Below are positions 1 through 13,365 of a stretch of 64,000 nucleotides of DNA, in pieces. A program made the position numbers and the translations under genes. A model generated the notes under the pieces. That model saw nothing but the letters and a program-made list of their open reading frames with translations. It had not been told where the DNA came from and did not search any database. Position 1 is the first letter of the stretch. Every line of letters starts with the position of its first letter. Source of the stretch: Mycogone perniciosa (Eukaryota; Ascomycota; Sordariomycetes; Hypocreales; Hypocreaceae); NCBI GenBank assembly GCA_025331125.1, contig JAOALB010000066.1, positions 56,942 to 120,941 on the forward strand, read 5' to 3'.

Positions 1-3000
1 GGAGTAGTTTATATTAATTTAAGGCATTTACTATTAGTATTTGTTTTATTTATTTAATAAATAAGTTTCTTTTTATTTATAATTCAATTCTTTTAGTTAT
101 TACCTTAGCTATTAATAAAGCTATTACTTTATTGTTATATTATTATAGTTATTGGAATTTTCATTAACATAAGGTCTTTTATTTAAACTCTTCCTAGCCT
201 TTATATATATATTGTATTTTAATATTTAGAATTTTTATCATATATTTATCTGCCTATATATTAATACCTTTAACCAAAAAGTAGCTTTTAAAACCTTTTT
301 TAAAAGAACTATTTAACTTCCAAAATATATTTACTAATAGATATATATTTTAGTATTTAATTATTTTAACTTTCCTTTTAAGCTTAAACATTTAATACTT
401 AATATGAACTTTTTTTATTATATTTTAAATAGTAAAGGTTTCCTTTTTTAAAGCTAGTAAAGCTATTTTAATATATATTATAAATTGCTTATTCAAAATA
501 CTATATTATATTTATAGTCTGCCTTTTAGTTTATATAATCACAATTATATTCCTTTATTAATATATTTGAAATATGAATTGAACTCTATATTTCATAATG
601 GCATTTAAATATTTATAATTAAAACCTTTATATATACTTAGCCTTTAAATTTATATTATTTATATATATTAATAAATCTTTCAAGTTCTTTTTATATTAA
701 TCTAATAAAAAAGCGGAATTCTAAAACACTATTAGCCTATACTATATATAAATAAAAAGCTAAAAGACTAAACGAAATTATTAAAAACGTATTAATATAG
801 TAAAAGCAAATATATAAATTGAATAATTAACTTTATATAATATAATCCCCTTTAAATTAGCAATATAGTATTATAACTTTTATTTTGCTTATAACCTAAC
901 AAATCAATTAATAAAATAATTATAGTGAATTAAAAAGAAATAAATTAGTTATTTAATCTTTTAGTATAAAGATATTATTCTAGTTTTATTAATATTTTTA
1001 ACCAGACTTTTTTTAACTTTTAATAAAAATATTATCTTTACCTCTTTCATAATCTTTAATATATAGACTACCTTTATTTATATTAAAGCTATTAAAAAAG
1101 GATTTAAAAAGGGCCATAATCTAATACTATAAAATTAATATTAATTAAGGAAACTATCTTTAAAAGAATAGCTAATTCTGTCTTTTTAAATAAATAAATA
1201 AAACCTTTCTTTATTTTAAAAAGACTTTTTACTTTAAAGAAATATTCTGGTATAGCCCTTTTATTAAAGGAATATATCCCTTTTTTACTTAAAAAAAGAA
1301 TATACTTTTAAAAGCTAATTATTTAAATTAAATAACTTTAATTAAAAGGAAAAAGGGTATTTAATTATTAAAAGATTATTTAATTAAAAGTTTAATAATT
1401 TATTTTAACTTTAAATAAAAGAATTAAAAGTGAATAAATAAGTTTTAAATATTAAAGTGCTAGACTTAACCCTTTCCTTAAACTCTTAATTAAAGGAATT
1501 ATTTAATTATATATTTAACTTAATATTAATACCCTTTAAAACTGCTATAAGAAAGGTAAAGGAAAAATTAAGTTTTTTAGCGGAAAATAAAGAAATACCT
1601 TTTTAACAGTTTCTTTTTTATATTTAGGCTTTTAAAAATATTTGAAGGATAAGGTTATCTATAAGGATTAACTTTATAAGTGAATCTAATAGTAGAAATA
1701 TATTTTGGTCTTTAAAACACTATGAATAAAAAATAAAGAATTTTAATAAAAGATTAAAAAAAGTATTTTACACTATTTATAAAATTAAAGAAATAGAAGA
1801 TAATTTAAATTTTTATTAAAAAACGTATTAGCTAAAGTAAAATTAAAAAAAAGGTTATATATTATTATAAAGAATATAATAAAGAATATTTAAAGTTATA
1901 TACCATATAGTTTTAAAATCTTTATTGCTATAAGCGTATTAAAATATAATTTATAATAAATTAATTACTTTAATATTAATCCTTTTATTAAAGGTTTAAT
2001 AGAAGAAATTCAAAGGTAATAATACTATACTTTTATAATATTATTAAAGTAATATTATTAAAGTTACTTTAATTAATAATAGCGTTGAAAGAAATTTAAA
2101 AAATTAATTTATATTAAAGTTTAAATACTTTTTTATAACAACATATTTATAAAATTTAATATTTAAAAAGTTTATTTTTAAAAATTTATAAAGCTATATT
2201 TTAAAATTAAAGCTATATTTAATTTGTGTAAGTTAAAATGGAATTTAATTATAAGAAGATAAAAAGAATCATAGTTTAAGTTTATAAAACTAACTATAAC
2301 GTTATAGTTTAAAGATTAAATAAGTATTTCATTTAAAGAAATTAATAATTTAATAATTTAGCTTTTTTAATAAAAGCGAAAGGCAATAAATTTAAAACAA
2401 AAAGAATATTATTATATTAATACTTGTAGTAATAAATTTAAAGAAAAACCTTTTACTTTAATAATTACTATTAATAATATTAATGTAATAGATCCTTTAT
2501 ATAATAATATATTAAATATATGCTTTTATTATTATTTAAAGGCGGTTATTAATATAAAATACTATTAATATTATATAAATAAAAGCTATTTTCGTTAAAA
2601 CTATATTAAATTAGCCTATAATGAAGTCTATAAGTTTATAATATATAGTTTTATAGTAAGAATAATTTAAATAAGCTTATAGAAAATCTTTATTTTATTT
2701 TAATTTATTATATAAATTATAACTATTAGAATTTATATATAAAAAATATCAATACTTTAAGTAAAATCTTTTAGACTTTAAAATAAAGTTTTATTAAATT
2801 TAAGTTTTATAAAAAAGATAAAAGTTAACTTTTTTTAATTAAAAAGTAAACATTTATAAAACTAAACTGTTTAAGATAGTTTATAAAGAAATAAAATATA
2901 AAGAGATGTTTTAAATTAAAGTACTATAAAGGTTAAATATAATCCCTGTAAAGGGATTAATAATAATTATCATATATTCTATAAATAGAAATTAAATTAT

Positions 3001-4679
3001 TATTAGTAAATAAAATAATAAAAGAATAAAAGGAATTAAAAGAGCTTTTATAAATTTAATTAAAATGAATTCTTTAAAAGAACCTTTAAATAAATATAAT
3101 TAAACTAGCTTAATTAAAAGATTATTTAATTAAACTTTTTTTATTAACCTTATAATTAATAAAGGATAACCATATATTTAAATAAGTAATAAAGCAGATA
3201 AATGAGTTAAAAAGGAACTTTTACTACTTTAATTAAAGTAATTAATTAAAAAGAAGTAATAGTATTTAAACCCAATACCTTTAACCTTAAAGACTATATT
3301 ATCTAAACCATAATATAATAGAAAAAGTAAAATAAAAAAGGCTAAAAATGGAAAAAATGTATAAAAGGCAGAATATATTAAAATATTAATTTAAATACTA
3401 ATTTTAAATAATATAATTAAACTTAAAACTAATACTGTTTTAAATACTATTTTAAAACTTATAAATAGTTTAACAGCTGATTTAATTGTAAAATTATAAA
3501 AGATTATTGAAATATAGGTTTATAAAAAAACTAATTTAACTATTTTTAAGTTTACTTTATATTAAATAATATTTATCTTTACCTATAAATAGCTTATAAA
3601 GAAAGAACTATTAAAAGAATTCAATATAATAACTACATATATAAAATTAACTATATAAGCTATTTAGTTACTATAAAGCTAATCTTTTAAAATTGTAATA
3701 TTATAGCCTTTATAAATAAAAGGATTTTTAAATAAAAAGTTAATTAATTTTAAAAACTTAAATACATTACTATTATTAAAGTATACTTTTATAAGCTAAA
3801 AAAGCTTAATAGTATATTTATTAAAGTATTTATAAACTTTAAATTAAAAGGAAATATTATTTTTAATTAATTAGCTGTAGAATATAATTTAAAGGTAGAC
3901 CTTTATGAAATAATAAATATTATATTTAATAATAGGTAAATAAATATAATTAAAGAAACTATTATTTAAATATATGTAGCTAATATATAAATAATAGCTA
4001 GATTTTATATTATGAAAAGAAGTTTTAATAGCTTTTATCTTTAAAATACTCTTTATTTAAGCGATATAGTTAACTTTTAATTATATATTAAAGAATAAAG
4101 GTTTATATATAAGATATAAAATGAGAAATATTTAGTTTAACCATAAAAGCTATTTATTAAAAATATAAAATCAAAGTATTGTATAATTGAAAATTAAAAT
4201 CAATTTAAACTTTATATTTAAATATAAAGTTGATAAAATAAAAAAGAGCTTAAAAAACCTTTAATATACTTTTAAAAAACAGGTTTTATCTTAATTCTTA
4301 AAGTATATTAAAGAGCATTTAATTTAATTAATATTAGCTAATAATTTAAAAGATTAAATAGAAGTAATAAAGAAAATAGTAAGAAGGTTTAAAGAAATAA
4401 AACGTTAAAGGAAAAACCTTTAAAGGAAAATATAAAAATATAAGCTTTAAAATAGCTTTATTAAAGACTATTTATATAATAAAATATAATACCTAGTAAA
4501 GCAGTAGTATTTTAATTTTGAAAAGGATAGAAAAGAAAATAGTTAATTAGCTATAAGTCTATATTAAAAAAAGGCTATAAACTATATAAAAACTTATTCT
4601 TCTTAATAGAAAAGAAAAATAATGGCGTTTACTTTATTAATTCTCTTATATATATAAATAAAGTAATTATTAAAAATAC
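1..4679. other. AT-rich RIP-degraded region, probably mostly upstream part of an old Gypsy element
   Basis: Extremely AT-rich sequence with stop codons in every frame and no recognisable intact gene. Short lysine- and asparagine-rich stretches on the plus strand (for example about 3290-3420) would fit a mutated gag-like region of the Gypsy relic that follows, but I could not find a zinc knuckle, a protease motif or an LTR boundary with confidence. What I see is base composition and dense TAA/TAG codons. That this belongs to the element downstream is inference from position only. It could equally contain several older insertions whose ends have been erased. Confidence 0.4.
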
Positions 4680-5770
4680 CTTTATTCCTTTAAGCGCCAA
4701 TTAATTTAATAAAGGTTTTATAGGCTATATAATACTGGTATTATTAGACTTTTTCTTAAAGTATAATTAAATCCCTTTTAATAAAAAAAGTTAAAATATA
4801 ATTATATTTATAAGCTTTATTAGCCTTTTAAAATACGATATTCTTTAGTAAATATTATAAACTTAATAGTATAATTTTAATATATTATTTTATAGGTACT
4901 ATTTAACTTTATATTTATAGTTTATTAACTATTTTGAAATAATATTGCAGTATAGGGATTAAAAATCTATATATAATAATAAAAAGGTATTACTTAAACC
5001 TTAACGCTATATTTTAACGTGCTTTTAAAATTTGAATAAAACTTTACTTAATATTAAACTATTAAAATATATTATTTTAATAATAGAATTAAGCTTTTAT
5101 TAAAGGTTAATTAATTTAATAGGATATATATATAATATAAAGAAATAATAATTAATAATTAAAATATTATTAAAAATAAATAATAAGAGACTTATGAAAC
5201 TATTAATAAAGTTTAATCCTTTTTTAATTTAATGAGCTACTATTAATATTAGATTAAATACTTTATTGAAATTATAAAGCCTTTAATTAATCTATTAAAA
5301 AGAATATTCTTTGAAAATAAATTAAAAAGTAATAGTAAACTATAAATAAATTTAAAGAATGTATTACTTTTATTTTAATATTGGTAAAAAATATAAAAAG
5401 GTAATTTTAATAGTTAATGCTAATATAATAGGCTAAAGAGCAGTTTTAATAAAAATTAAAAAAAGGAAAAGACATTTAATTTAATATAATAGTAAATATT
5501 AGCTTTTATTAAAAATAAAATATAATACTATAAAAAAGGAATATAAAGCTTTAGTTTAAGCCTTTAAAAGGCTATATATTTATATTTATAAACTTTTATT
5601 TATATTAAATATAAATATTAAAGTAATTATTCATTAAATACATTATAAGATTAATAAGGTTTTTAATAGGTATATAATTTAATAAATTAAGTATATTTCT
5701 TTTAATTTTATAGTTAAATATATTTTTAAAAAGGAGAATACTATAGCAGATAGATTATTTTATAAATTAA
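4680..5770 (+). pseudogene. Ty3/Gypsy reverse transcriptase-RNase H relic (Gypsy-A)
   Basis: Plus-strand remnant of a retrotransposon polyprotein. In one frame, with stops read through, 5404-5450 resembles the start of a Gypsy RNase H domain (V-N-A-N-I-I-G followed by R-A-V-L, where families normally have V-D-A-S-x-x-G-W-G-A-V-L). 5500-5560 resembles the K-Y-x-x-x-K-K-E-Y-x-A-L-x-x-A-F-K-R segment, and 5734-5760 reads E-N-T-I-A-D-R-L-F, the usual RNase H/connection end (x-H-T-A-A-D-x-L-S). Upstream, 4700-5390 fits RT, including a L-L-D-F-F-x-K-Y-N-Q-I-P-like segment. The family comparison is from memory of fungal Gypsy RNase H of the W-G-A-V-L type, a lineage different from the Gypsy-1 copies elsewhere in the window. 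The frame is destroyed by many TAA/TAG. LTRs and target duplications were not found. Confidence 0.7.
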
Positions 5771-8639
5771 TAACTATTATAAATAAAGTTAAAGTTAAAA
5801 AGGAAAGGGATTTAAAAGATTTTATAGATATATATTTAAATATAAATTTATTTATATTGCTAGGAAAAGAATATAGTAAAAAGCTTTACTATATTATATA
5901 AAACCTTTAAGTAATATAAAGACTATTTAATCTTTTAGCTATAAACCTTTAATAATTAAACAAGAAAGTAGAAAGATGTTATATAAAAGATAGGAAATTA
6001 TAGGTTAAACTAATAAAATACTATTACTGGCTTATATTTACTTTTAATACTTTAACTGTAGAGAAAATAGCTATTTAATTATACTATAATAAAATAAGTT
6101 ATAAAAGGCAGAAAATAACTTTTTAATTTTTAAAAGAAAAGTACTAATAGATATAAATATAAAATAATATATATAAAGCTATTATAATATATCTTTAATA
6201 TTAAGTCTTTAACTTATACTGCTTTAAAGAAGTAGCTATATTAATAAAATTGATGAAGCTTATAAAAGAGGTTTACTTTAATATTTAATATATTTTAAGT
6301 AATTATAAATTTATTTATTTATTTAAAAGAAAATATAATTTTTAGAAATAAATAAAAACAAATTTTATATCAACTTTATTATTTATAGTAATAGTAAAGT
6401 TTATTTTTAAATACATTTATTGATTTAATATAATAGTTTAAGCTATTATAAATAAAAGACTTAAAATAAAGAGAATATCTTTATAGGTATTAATTAAATT
6501 AAAGGTTAGAATTCTTTATATATTAATATATAACTTAAAAGTTAATCTTTTTATAAAAGTTAATTATTAAGGTTTAATATTAGTATTAATAAGAATAGCT
6601 AAATATAGTAAAGAATAATTCTAAAACTTAAATAAAGTAATTATAGTTAGTAAATATATTATAAAAGGTATTATAAAATATTGTATATTGTACCTAAAAT
6701 TTAATTAAAAAGTAATTTTCCCTTTAAAAGTAAACCTGCCTATTTAGTAATTAATTAATTAAAATAAACTCTATATAATGGAAGATTAATTAATAGTATA
6801 TATTTATATATTAAAAAAGAAAATGGAAAATATAAAAATAATCTAAGTAAAAGTAATAATATCTTAATAAATATTAGCTAAAAGAATAAATGCTAAAAGT
6901 TAATACTTTTTATAAAAGATAATTAAGCCTCTTTTCTTAAATAGCTTTATTTTACTTTATAATATAAAATATTAAAAAACCCTCTTTAAAAATATAAAAT
7001 TAAAGATATATTAAGTAAATCTTTTTAAAGTTAAATTTTAAATAAAAGTAATAAGGATTTATAGGCTAAGAATATTACATAAAATTCCATTTAATAGAAT
7101 TCATTTTAATACTATTCAAAAAAGTTTATAAAAGATATATTTAATTAATAAACAATTAGAAATAATAAAAAAGTCTTTATAAATAAAAGCTTGAAGGTAA
7201 ATAAAGATTTATTTAAAAGTAAAGTAGTTAATAAAATAATAATTGAAATTATTAATAACTAAAAGCTTAATAACTAAAGGTTTAATAACTAAAAGTTTAA
7301 TAAGCCTTTTAATAACTCTTTAACTATTGAAAGGGATATATAGCCTATAAAATTAAATAATGTAGTTAAGAATTAAAGGATTTATTTATAGATTAAAGGA
7401 AGAGGAAATATATTAATTGAAATATAATCCCCTGCTATACTTTAAACTAGTAATCTTTACATTAATAATATAAATTAAAATAATTATCTTTATATAAAAC
7501 ATATATAAATAAAAGTAAATAATAATACTTTTAAAAATAATCATTAAATATTATTTTCAAAAGGGAAAAAATAACTATTAAAGTAAAGTTTACCCCTTTA
7601 CTTATAAAAAGTATCATTTAATTATATTATAAAGAAAAGAACTATAAAATTAAATAGTTTATTAAGTACTTTATTTATATTAATTATTTACCTTTTAATA
7701 GTAGAAGCTAAATTACTTTTTAAATTTATGAAATTATGTAGGCTGTTACTCTTTTATTTTTAATAAAATAAAAGAAGTCCTTTATAAAATAAAGGGCTAT
7801 TAAAGGATTAAAATAATTACAGATTATTAATTTAATAAAAGTAAATATTTAACCTTTTTTAGAAAACGTAATAGCTATATTTTAATTGCTTTATTAAAGT
7901 TAATAGTTAAAAGAATATTACTAAATATATAAAAAGGCTTTAAATTAAAAGTAATTTAAATAGTCCTTTTACTAAAAGCTTAAAATAAGAATATACTGAT
8001 AAAAGAAAATAAGATATACTTTTCAATAGCTATAATAATAAGAAATTAAATTTAAAAGCACCTTTAATAAAAATAAACAGTATATTGCCTATAAAATAAT
8101 ATAAATAAAGCTTTAATATACTGTATCCGCTTGAAGGGAATATAAAAAAACTATTTATAAATATATAAAATCTGTATTAAAATATAAATTAATTTAAGTA
8201 TTTTTCCTTTTATAGTATATATCATATTTTGAAAATAAAACTAAAAACCTTTAAAAGTATAATCTTAAAGGTATTCTTTAAAAGTATAGTTTTTTATAAA
8301 AAATAAATAAAAATAATAAAAATAAATAAAGAAAAGTAACTTTTAAATAAATTAAGAAATTTAATTAATTAATATTTATACTATTAATAATTTAAATAAT
8401 AAGAAACTTTTAAATTTAAAACAGGTTCATATAAAAATATTAATTAAAGTATATTTATTTATTAAAGCTTTATTTAAAGTAAATAGTTAAATAAAAAAGT
8501 AAAGTTAAATTTAACCTTTTTAAAATAAAGAAATCTTCTTAAACGTGTTTTTATTTATAATAAATATATTAAATAAAGTTAGCTATAGTAACCAATTAAT
8601 AATAGCCTTGTTTAGTAAAATCTTTATAATGAAATAATA
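5771..8639. other. AT-rich region downstream of Gypsy-A; probable integrase/3' relic, unresolved
   Basis: No clear domain could be named here. By position this should hold the integrase and 3' end of Gypsy-A if that element is continuous, and long plus-strand stretches have the low-complexity Lys/Ile/Asn/Tyr composition left when coding sequence is RIP-mutated. A short in-frame tandem repeat lies at 7252-7304 (listed separately). I could not identify an HHCC motif, a DDE triad or an LTR. Confidence 0.35.
7252..7304 (+). repeat. 15-bp tandem repeat, about 3.5 copies
   Basis: Units TTAATAACTAAAAGC, TTAATAACTAAAGGT and TTAATAACTAAAAGT are followed by a partial unit. The 15-bp period keeps a reading frame, so this may be the remains of a five-residue repeat in a degraded protein. 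The units differ only by transitions. Confidence 0.8.
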
Positions 8640-8682
8640 AGAAAAATAAAAATAAAAAAAGAAAAAGAAAAAGAAAAAGAGG
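8640..8682 (+). repeat. A-rich purine tract with AAAAAG repeats
   Basis: A 40-bp all-purine-leaning run made mostly of AAAAAG and AAAAAT units and ending in AGAGG. It could be a simple repeat or the polypurine tract of a retrotransposon whose 3' LTR would start just to the right. I found no matching LTR on the left, so the second reading is only a possibility. Confidence 0.6.
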
Positions 8683-8689
8683 TAAATAA

Positions 8690-11350
8690 ATTATAAAACA
8701 TTAATTTAAAGGAGTAATAATTTATATATAATAAAGAAAATTACTTTATGTATTAAACTATATACCTATACTTAAAAAAGAATTTAAAGCAGTACTATAT
8801 CTTTTTTCTTCTTTTATTAATTAAAGACTTATTTTATATTAATTTAAATATTACTTTTAATTTAAACTTTATTCTATAATTATTTCATTGTAATTAATCC
8901 CCTTTTTTTCTTCACTGTAATATTCTATATCAAAGAAACCTATACTTTTTAACTTTATCTTTTAATTTATAAAAAGTACATTAAAAAGTTTAGTTTTTTA
9001 TTATATTAAGTAAATATGCCTTAACTATATTAGTAATTGCTCTTTATTAAATAAATAAAGCTTTATTAATAGTTTATTTATAAATTAATATAGCTATTAA
9101 TCAATATAAATCTACTTTTAATTTACTTAATATATTAATAGCTATTCATAACTACCTATAAAGAAATTAATGATTTAAAATACTTTACATTATAATAAAC
9201 TCTTTTAAATATTAAATATTAAAAAGCCTATATAGCTTTTTTATATTATTAGTATTTATAACTTGTTATATAACCTCTCCTATAACAATTAAATAATAAA
9301 CTTGAATTTAAATATAATACTTTATATAATAATGAAAAAGTTATTAATAGTAAAAACTATTGAAATCAAGATTTTAATACTTTAAAATGCTTTTGAAGGC
9401 GCAGCTACTTTTAATTAAATAATACTTAAAGCTTTTCAAATGTTTAATAAACGATAATACTTTTAAAACTTTATAAAAAGAAAATAATTTTTATAAGGTT
9501 TATTTATTTTCTTTAATATTAATATATTTACATTTTAATAAATATAAATACCTTTATTACTTTAAATTTAATATATATAATTATAAATATTATATATAAT
9601 AATTCCTTAACTTATAAGCTTATATAGTTAAAAAAGCTAAATTCTTTTATTTATTTAACTTTGATATAGTTTTATATAGAAAATAACTTAAGTTTAATAG
9701 ATACAGCTATTTAAAATTATTTTAAATTTAATAAATACTTTAAAGATTTATTAATATTAAATTAAATGAATTAATAAAACCATTAAATAAAACTTTAATT
9801 CTTTTAAACTTTAAGAAATATAAAGGAATTAATTTAAAAGGTTTTAAACTTTTAATTTAAAATTAATATTAATCTTTATATTTTAAAAGTTTAATTAAAA
9901 GCTATATAAATATAGTTTAGGTTTTATATTAAATAATAGCAGTAAATAAACTCATTATTATAAACTTTACAGTAAAAGTAAAAAATATCTTACCTTTTTT
10001 AATTAAATATGATTTAATTAAATTTAATTAAAGTTAATAAATACTTTCAAAAGTAATTTATAAAGAATATATAATACAAATTAATGAATAACCTTATAAA
10101 AGAGAAATATTTAATTTATTATAAAAATAGTTTTTTTTAATACTTAATTATTCTTTTAATATTATATAAATAAATTAAAATATAATATCTATAGTTAACC
10201 TTTAAAATTCAACCTTTAACTTGAATTATATTTATACTTTTTACTATATAGTTTAATTAACTATAATAAAGAAAAAAGAAAATATTCGCTTTAACTTTAT
10301 AAATTATATTAATAATAAAAAAATAAAAAAATATTATTAGCTTAGCTATATAAATAACATTTATAGTAAGAATAATAATAAAATTAATAATTAAAAGTAA
10401 ATTTATATATTTCTTAATAATACTATAATTTATAAAAGCTTTATCAATTATATTAATATTATTAAAAAGTATTAAAAGCTTAACAAAAGATTTAACCTTT
10501 TTTTAAAAAAGTAATAATTCCTTTAATAAATTAAAAGATCATTAAAATTTAAAAAAGGGAAAAGTTTCAAAAGTAATTATAAAATCTAATTAAAGAGTAA
10601 TTAAAGAAAATAAAAAAGGCTTTATAAAATTAAATAAAAAAGGATAAACTATAATAATAGCTTTTATAGCAGTAATAAAGAAAATAATACTTTAATATCT
10701 TTAAATTTAATAAATTATAGCTTTATATATATATTGCAGCTTAACTTTATTAAATTTAATAAATAAATTAATTTAAAGTAATATTTAAAATTAAATTTAT
10801 ATATTAATTTAAATACTAAAATAATTAATATAACATAAATAAATAGCAGTTAAAAATATTTAATAATAAATATAAATGATTAAAATAAAATTGTTTAATT
10901 ATAATAATTTTAATAAAAAAACGATAATTTAATATAAATTAAATATAAAAGTATTAATAATATATATAATAGTAATTTTATTTTTAGTTTTCTTTTTATA
11001 ATATACACTTTTTATTATTTCTTTATAGTATTAATATTTATTTTAAAGTATTATTATATTAATATTAAAAAGATTAGTAAAATAAACATTTTATTAAAAT
11101 TTACTTTTTTTATTTGCAAATACCTATAAAGAAGGTTTTATTAAAAGTAATTTATATATTTAATATATTTATATTCCTTTTTATTAATTTATTTAAAAAA
11201 GAATATTTTATTTATTTAAGCAATTATTAAATTATAAAAGTATCAAATTGTAAAAATAAAATCAATAAATTTGATTTAATAATATAATAACCTATATTCT
11301 CTTTTTATATATTACTTTACTTATAATTTTATAACCGTTAAAGTATAAAG
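8690..11350. other. AT-rich region with no recognisable feature
   Basis: About 2.7 kb of highly AT-rich DNA with stops in all frames. I saw no catalytic motif, LTR pair or TIR pair in it. The composition matches the mutated elements around it, so it is probably further element debris. Confidence 0.5.
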
Positions 11351-11551
11351 AGGTAACTGTTAATTGCTTTTAGCTGCAGATATTGTAATTAAATAATTCG
11401 CAGTATATTTTAATCCCTATACTACTTAACTGCAGCTTTATAGTTCTATTAAAAGCGCGGTTCCTGCACTTTATTTAGGTTGTTGTTAGTATATATATAT
11501 ATATATATATATATTTAGAGTGCCAATTCCCCCTTAACAAACTAGGCTTAA
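11351..11551. repeat. Dispersed ~180-bp repeat H, copy 1
   Basis: This stretch is clearly similar to 59925-60106: both share the order TTAATTG, CTGCAGA, a C-G-C-x-G-T-T-C-C-T-G-C-A-C-T-T-T-A-T-T-T-A-G-G block, a TA-rich spacer and GTGCCAATT. The core starts with TGTTAA (11358) and ends with TTAACA (11539), giving inverted TG..CA ends as in a solo LTR, but I see no 5-bp target duplication and homology runs a few bases further left. The two copies differ mainly by transitions and by the length of the (TA)n run at 11489-11514. Solo LTR is my best guess; a small non-autonomous element is the alternative. Confidence 0.6.
11489..11514. repeat. (TA)n microsatellite inside repeat H
   Basis: An uninterrupted alternating TA run of about 13 units. 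It is longer than the corresponding run in the second copy of the repeat near 60054-60070. Confidence 0.85.
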
Positions 11552-11990
11552 TAGTAATAGTATTAATACAGAGATTTATTTCTGCTTTAATAAAAATAAT
11601 ATTCCTTGCCTTTTATTACATCTTTCTAGGTATATACTCCCTTAAGTTAAAGGGTCTACTACTTGCAGGCTTAAAGGCTATTATAAGCAGAGGTTTAATA
11701 GTGTTAATAGTGAAATAGTATTGCATATAAAAACATTAACACAAGGTACTAAGACCTAGTATTATAGGAGGGAAGCTTTTTTTTACAATAGCTATTATGC
11801 CTATTATATTAAGTTTAGGGTAGTAGGGTAACTGGTCCTAGCTTAATTGTTATTGTTAAAAATAACAGAAATTTCCTAACTTATACTAAAGTTCCTCCTA
11901 AATTTGGTTTTAGCGTCGGGCCTAATTCCGGGTCTAGCCAGAATAGGACGGTTATTTATTTACATGAAAATCTTTGCTTTTTAGCCCTCC
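11552..11990 (+). other. Less mutated patch with an open coding-like fragment
   Basis: Base composition is visibly richer in G and C than on either side, and CpG sites survive (for example in GCGTCGGGCC near 11912). On the plus strand a frame stays open for about 58 codons up to the stop near 12002 without an ATG. Its translation contains K-V-P-P-K-F-G-F-S-V-G-P-N-S-G-S-S-Q-N-R-T-V-I-Y. I do not recognise this. It may be a fragment of a captured or single-copy gene, or chance openness of unmutated DNA. It has no visible promoter, start or splice pattern that I would defend. Confidence 0.4.
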
Positions 11991-13365
11991 TTTTTAATAA
12001 GTAATAAACTATATATAGGATAAAAAGGTAATTAATATATTACTTATATGAAATATAATATTTTTTATTTTAATTATAGCTTTTTTATTTTTATTTTAAT
12101 AATTGCTTTATTTTATTATATTTAAAGGTTTTTAATATTTTCTTAAACTCCTTTTTACAATAATAAATATTTTGAAAAAAAACGATTTACTTTTTAAAGT
12201 TTATAATACTTTTATTATTATTTATTAAAAGGGGGGGTTAAAGATAATTTATAGTATTATATTATTTAACTATTTATTTAATACCTTTATTAAAATTAAT
12301 TTTAACTATAGTTTGATTTTAGTAATTATACTTTTTATATTTAATACTATTATATAATATCCTTTATACTTGAATTTATTTATTAATTTTAAACGGAATT
12401 ATAATATAAATTAAATAAACTATTTAATAGCTTTTATTTTACTTAAAGGTATTATATATATTTTAATATTTCTTCTTATTTATTAATTATATATAGTTTA
12501 TGAAAAGTCTTAAAAATATTTATATAGTTATATTTAAGTCCCTTTTAATTTAATTAATTATATTTACTTTTAAAAGGAGTTGAATATATATATAAATTAA
12601 TTAATAACATATTTATAAAATTTTAAAAACTTATAAAAACATAATGTCTTTTATATTAACTATTAATTTAATAGAGTATAAAGGTATACTAGTTACAATA
12701 TAATTATTTAAGCCTATATTTAAGTTTCCTTTTAATAGTTATTAATATAAAGTAATTAAAGAAAATAAAGTTAATATATTTTTTAAAATCCTTTATATAA
12801 GAATTTATAAAGGTAAAGAGTAAGTGATATTTACTATACCAGTAAGTTACTATATAATATATAATACTTAGAATTAAATGTAACTTTTATATTTAATATA
12901 ATATATTAAAACCTTTTATAAAATTGAATTTAAAAGGGGATAGCTTTATATTTTAAACTATTATAATATTAAAAAAAGCTTTTTAGTGAATATTAATAAT
13001 AATATAGCTATAGACTTTTATTTAATAAATATAGTTAGTTTTTAATTTTAAAGATAAAGGTTATTAATATAATAAATTTAATTTTTTTTATATATATAAA
13101 AATGAAAGTTTTAATTTCTTTTTAATTATTAAATAAATTAAATACTTAAAGTTTAAAGTAAAAGTTTATTTATTTTTTAAATAATATAGTATTTTAATAA
13201 ACTTATAATTCTTAAATAAATATTATATTTAAGTTATTTCTTAAATTTATAAAAGATTTATATTATTATATAATTATTCTTTTGTATTAAGTTCAAGCAC
13301 TTTTAAATTAAAATCTATTTAATAGTTTTAATAAAGTTTATTATTTATAAATTAAATTTATAAAG
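11991..13365 (+). other. Unidentified degraded element X, left piece
   Basis: This AT-rich sequence reads on the plus strand as a long coding-like relic if TAA/TAG are taken as mutated Gln/Trp codons (most convincingly 12600-13360). The same style of relic continues at 20071 after the Gypsy-1 insertion and again at 46918 after the big nest. The last five bases (13361-13365, TAAAG) are the target duplication of the Gypsy-1 copy. No domain was recognised. It may be a further retrotransposon or a DNA transposon. Confidence 0.4.

Noticed and set aside
8690..8940. Possible LTR starting after the AAAAAG tract
   Set aside because: No second copy of the sequence was found to the left, so an LTR cannot be supported.
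12229..12245. G-run GGGGGGGTTAAAG resembling the TIR of the 61102 element
   Set aside because: Only about a dozen bases are similar and no partner terminus was found, so it is not called.
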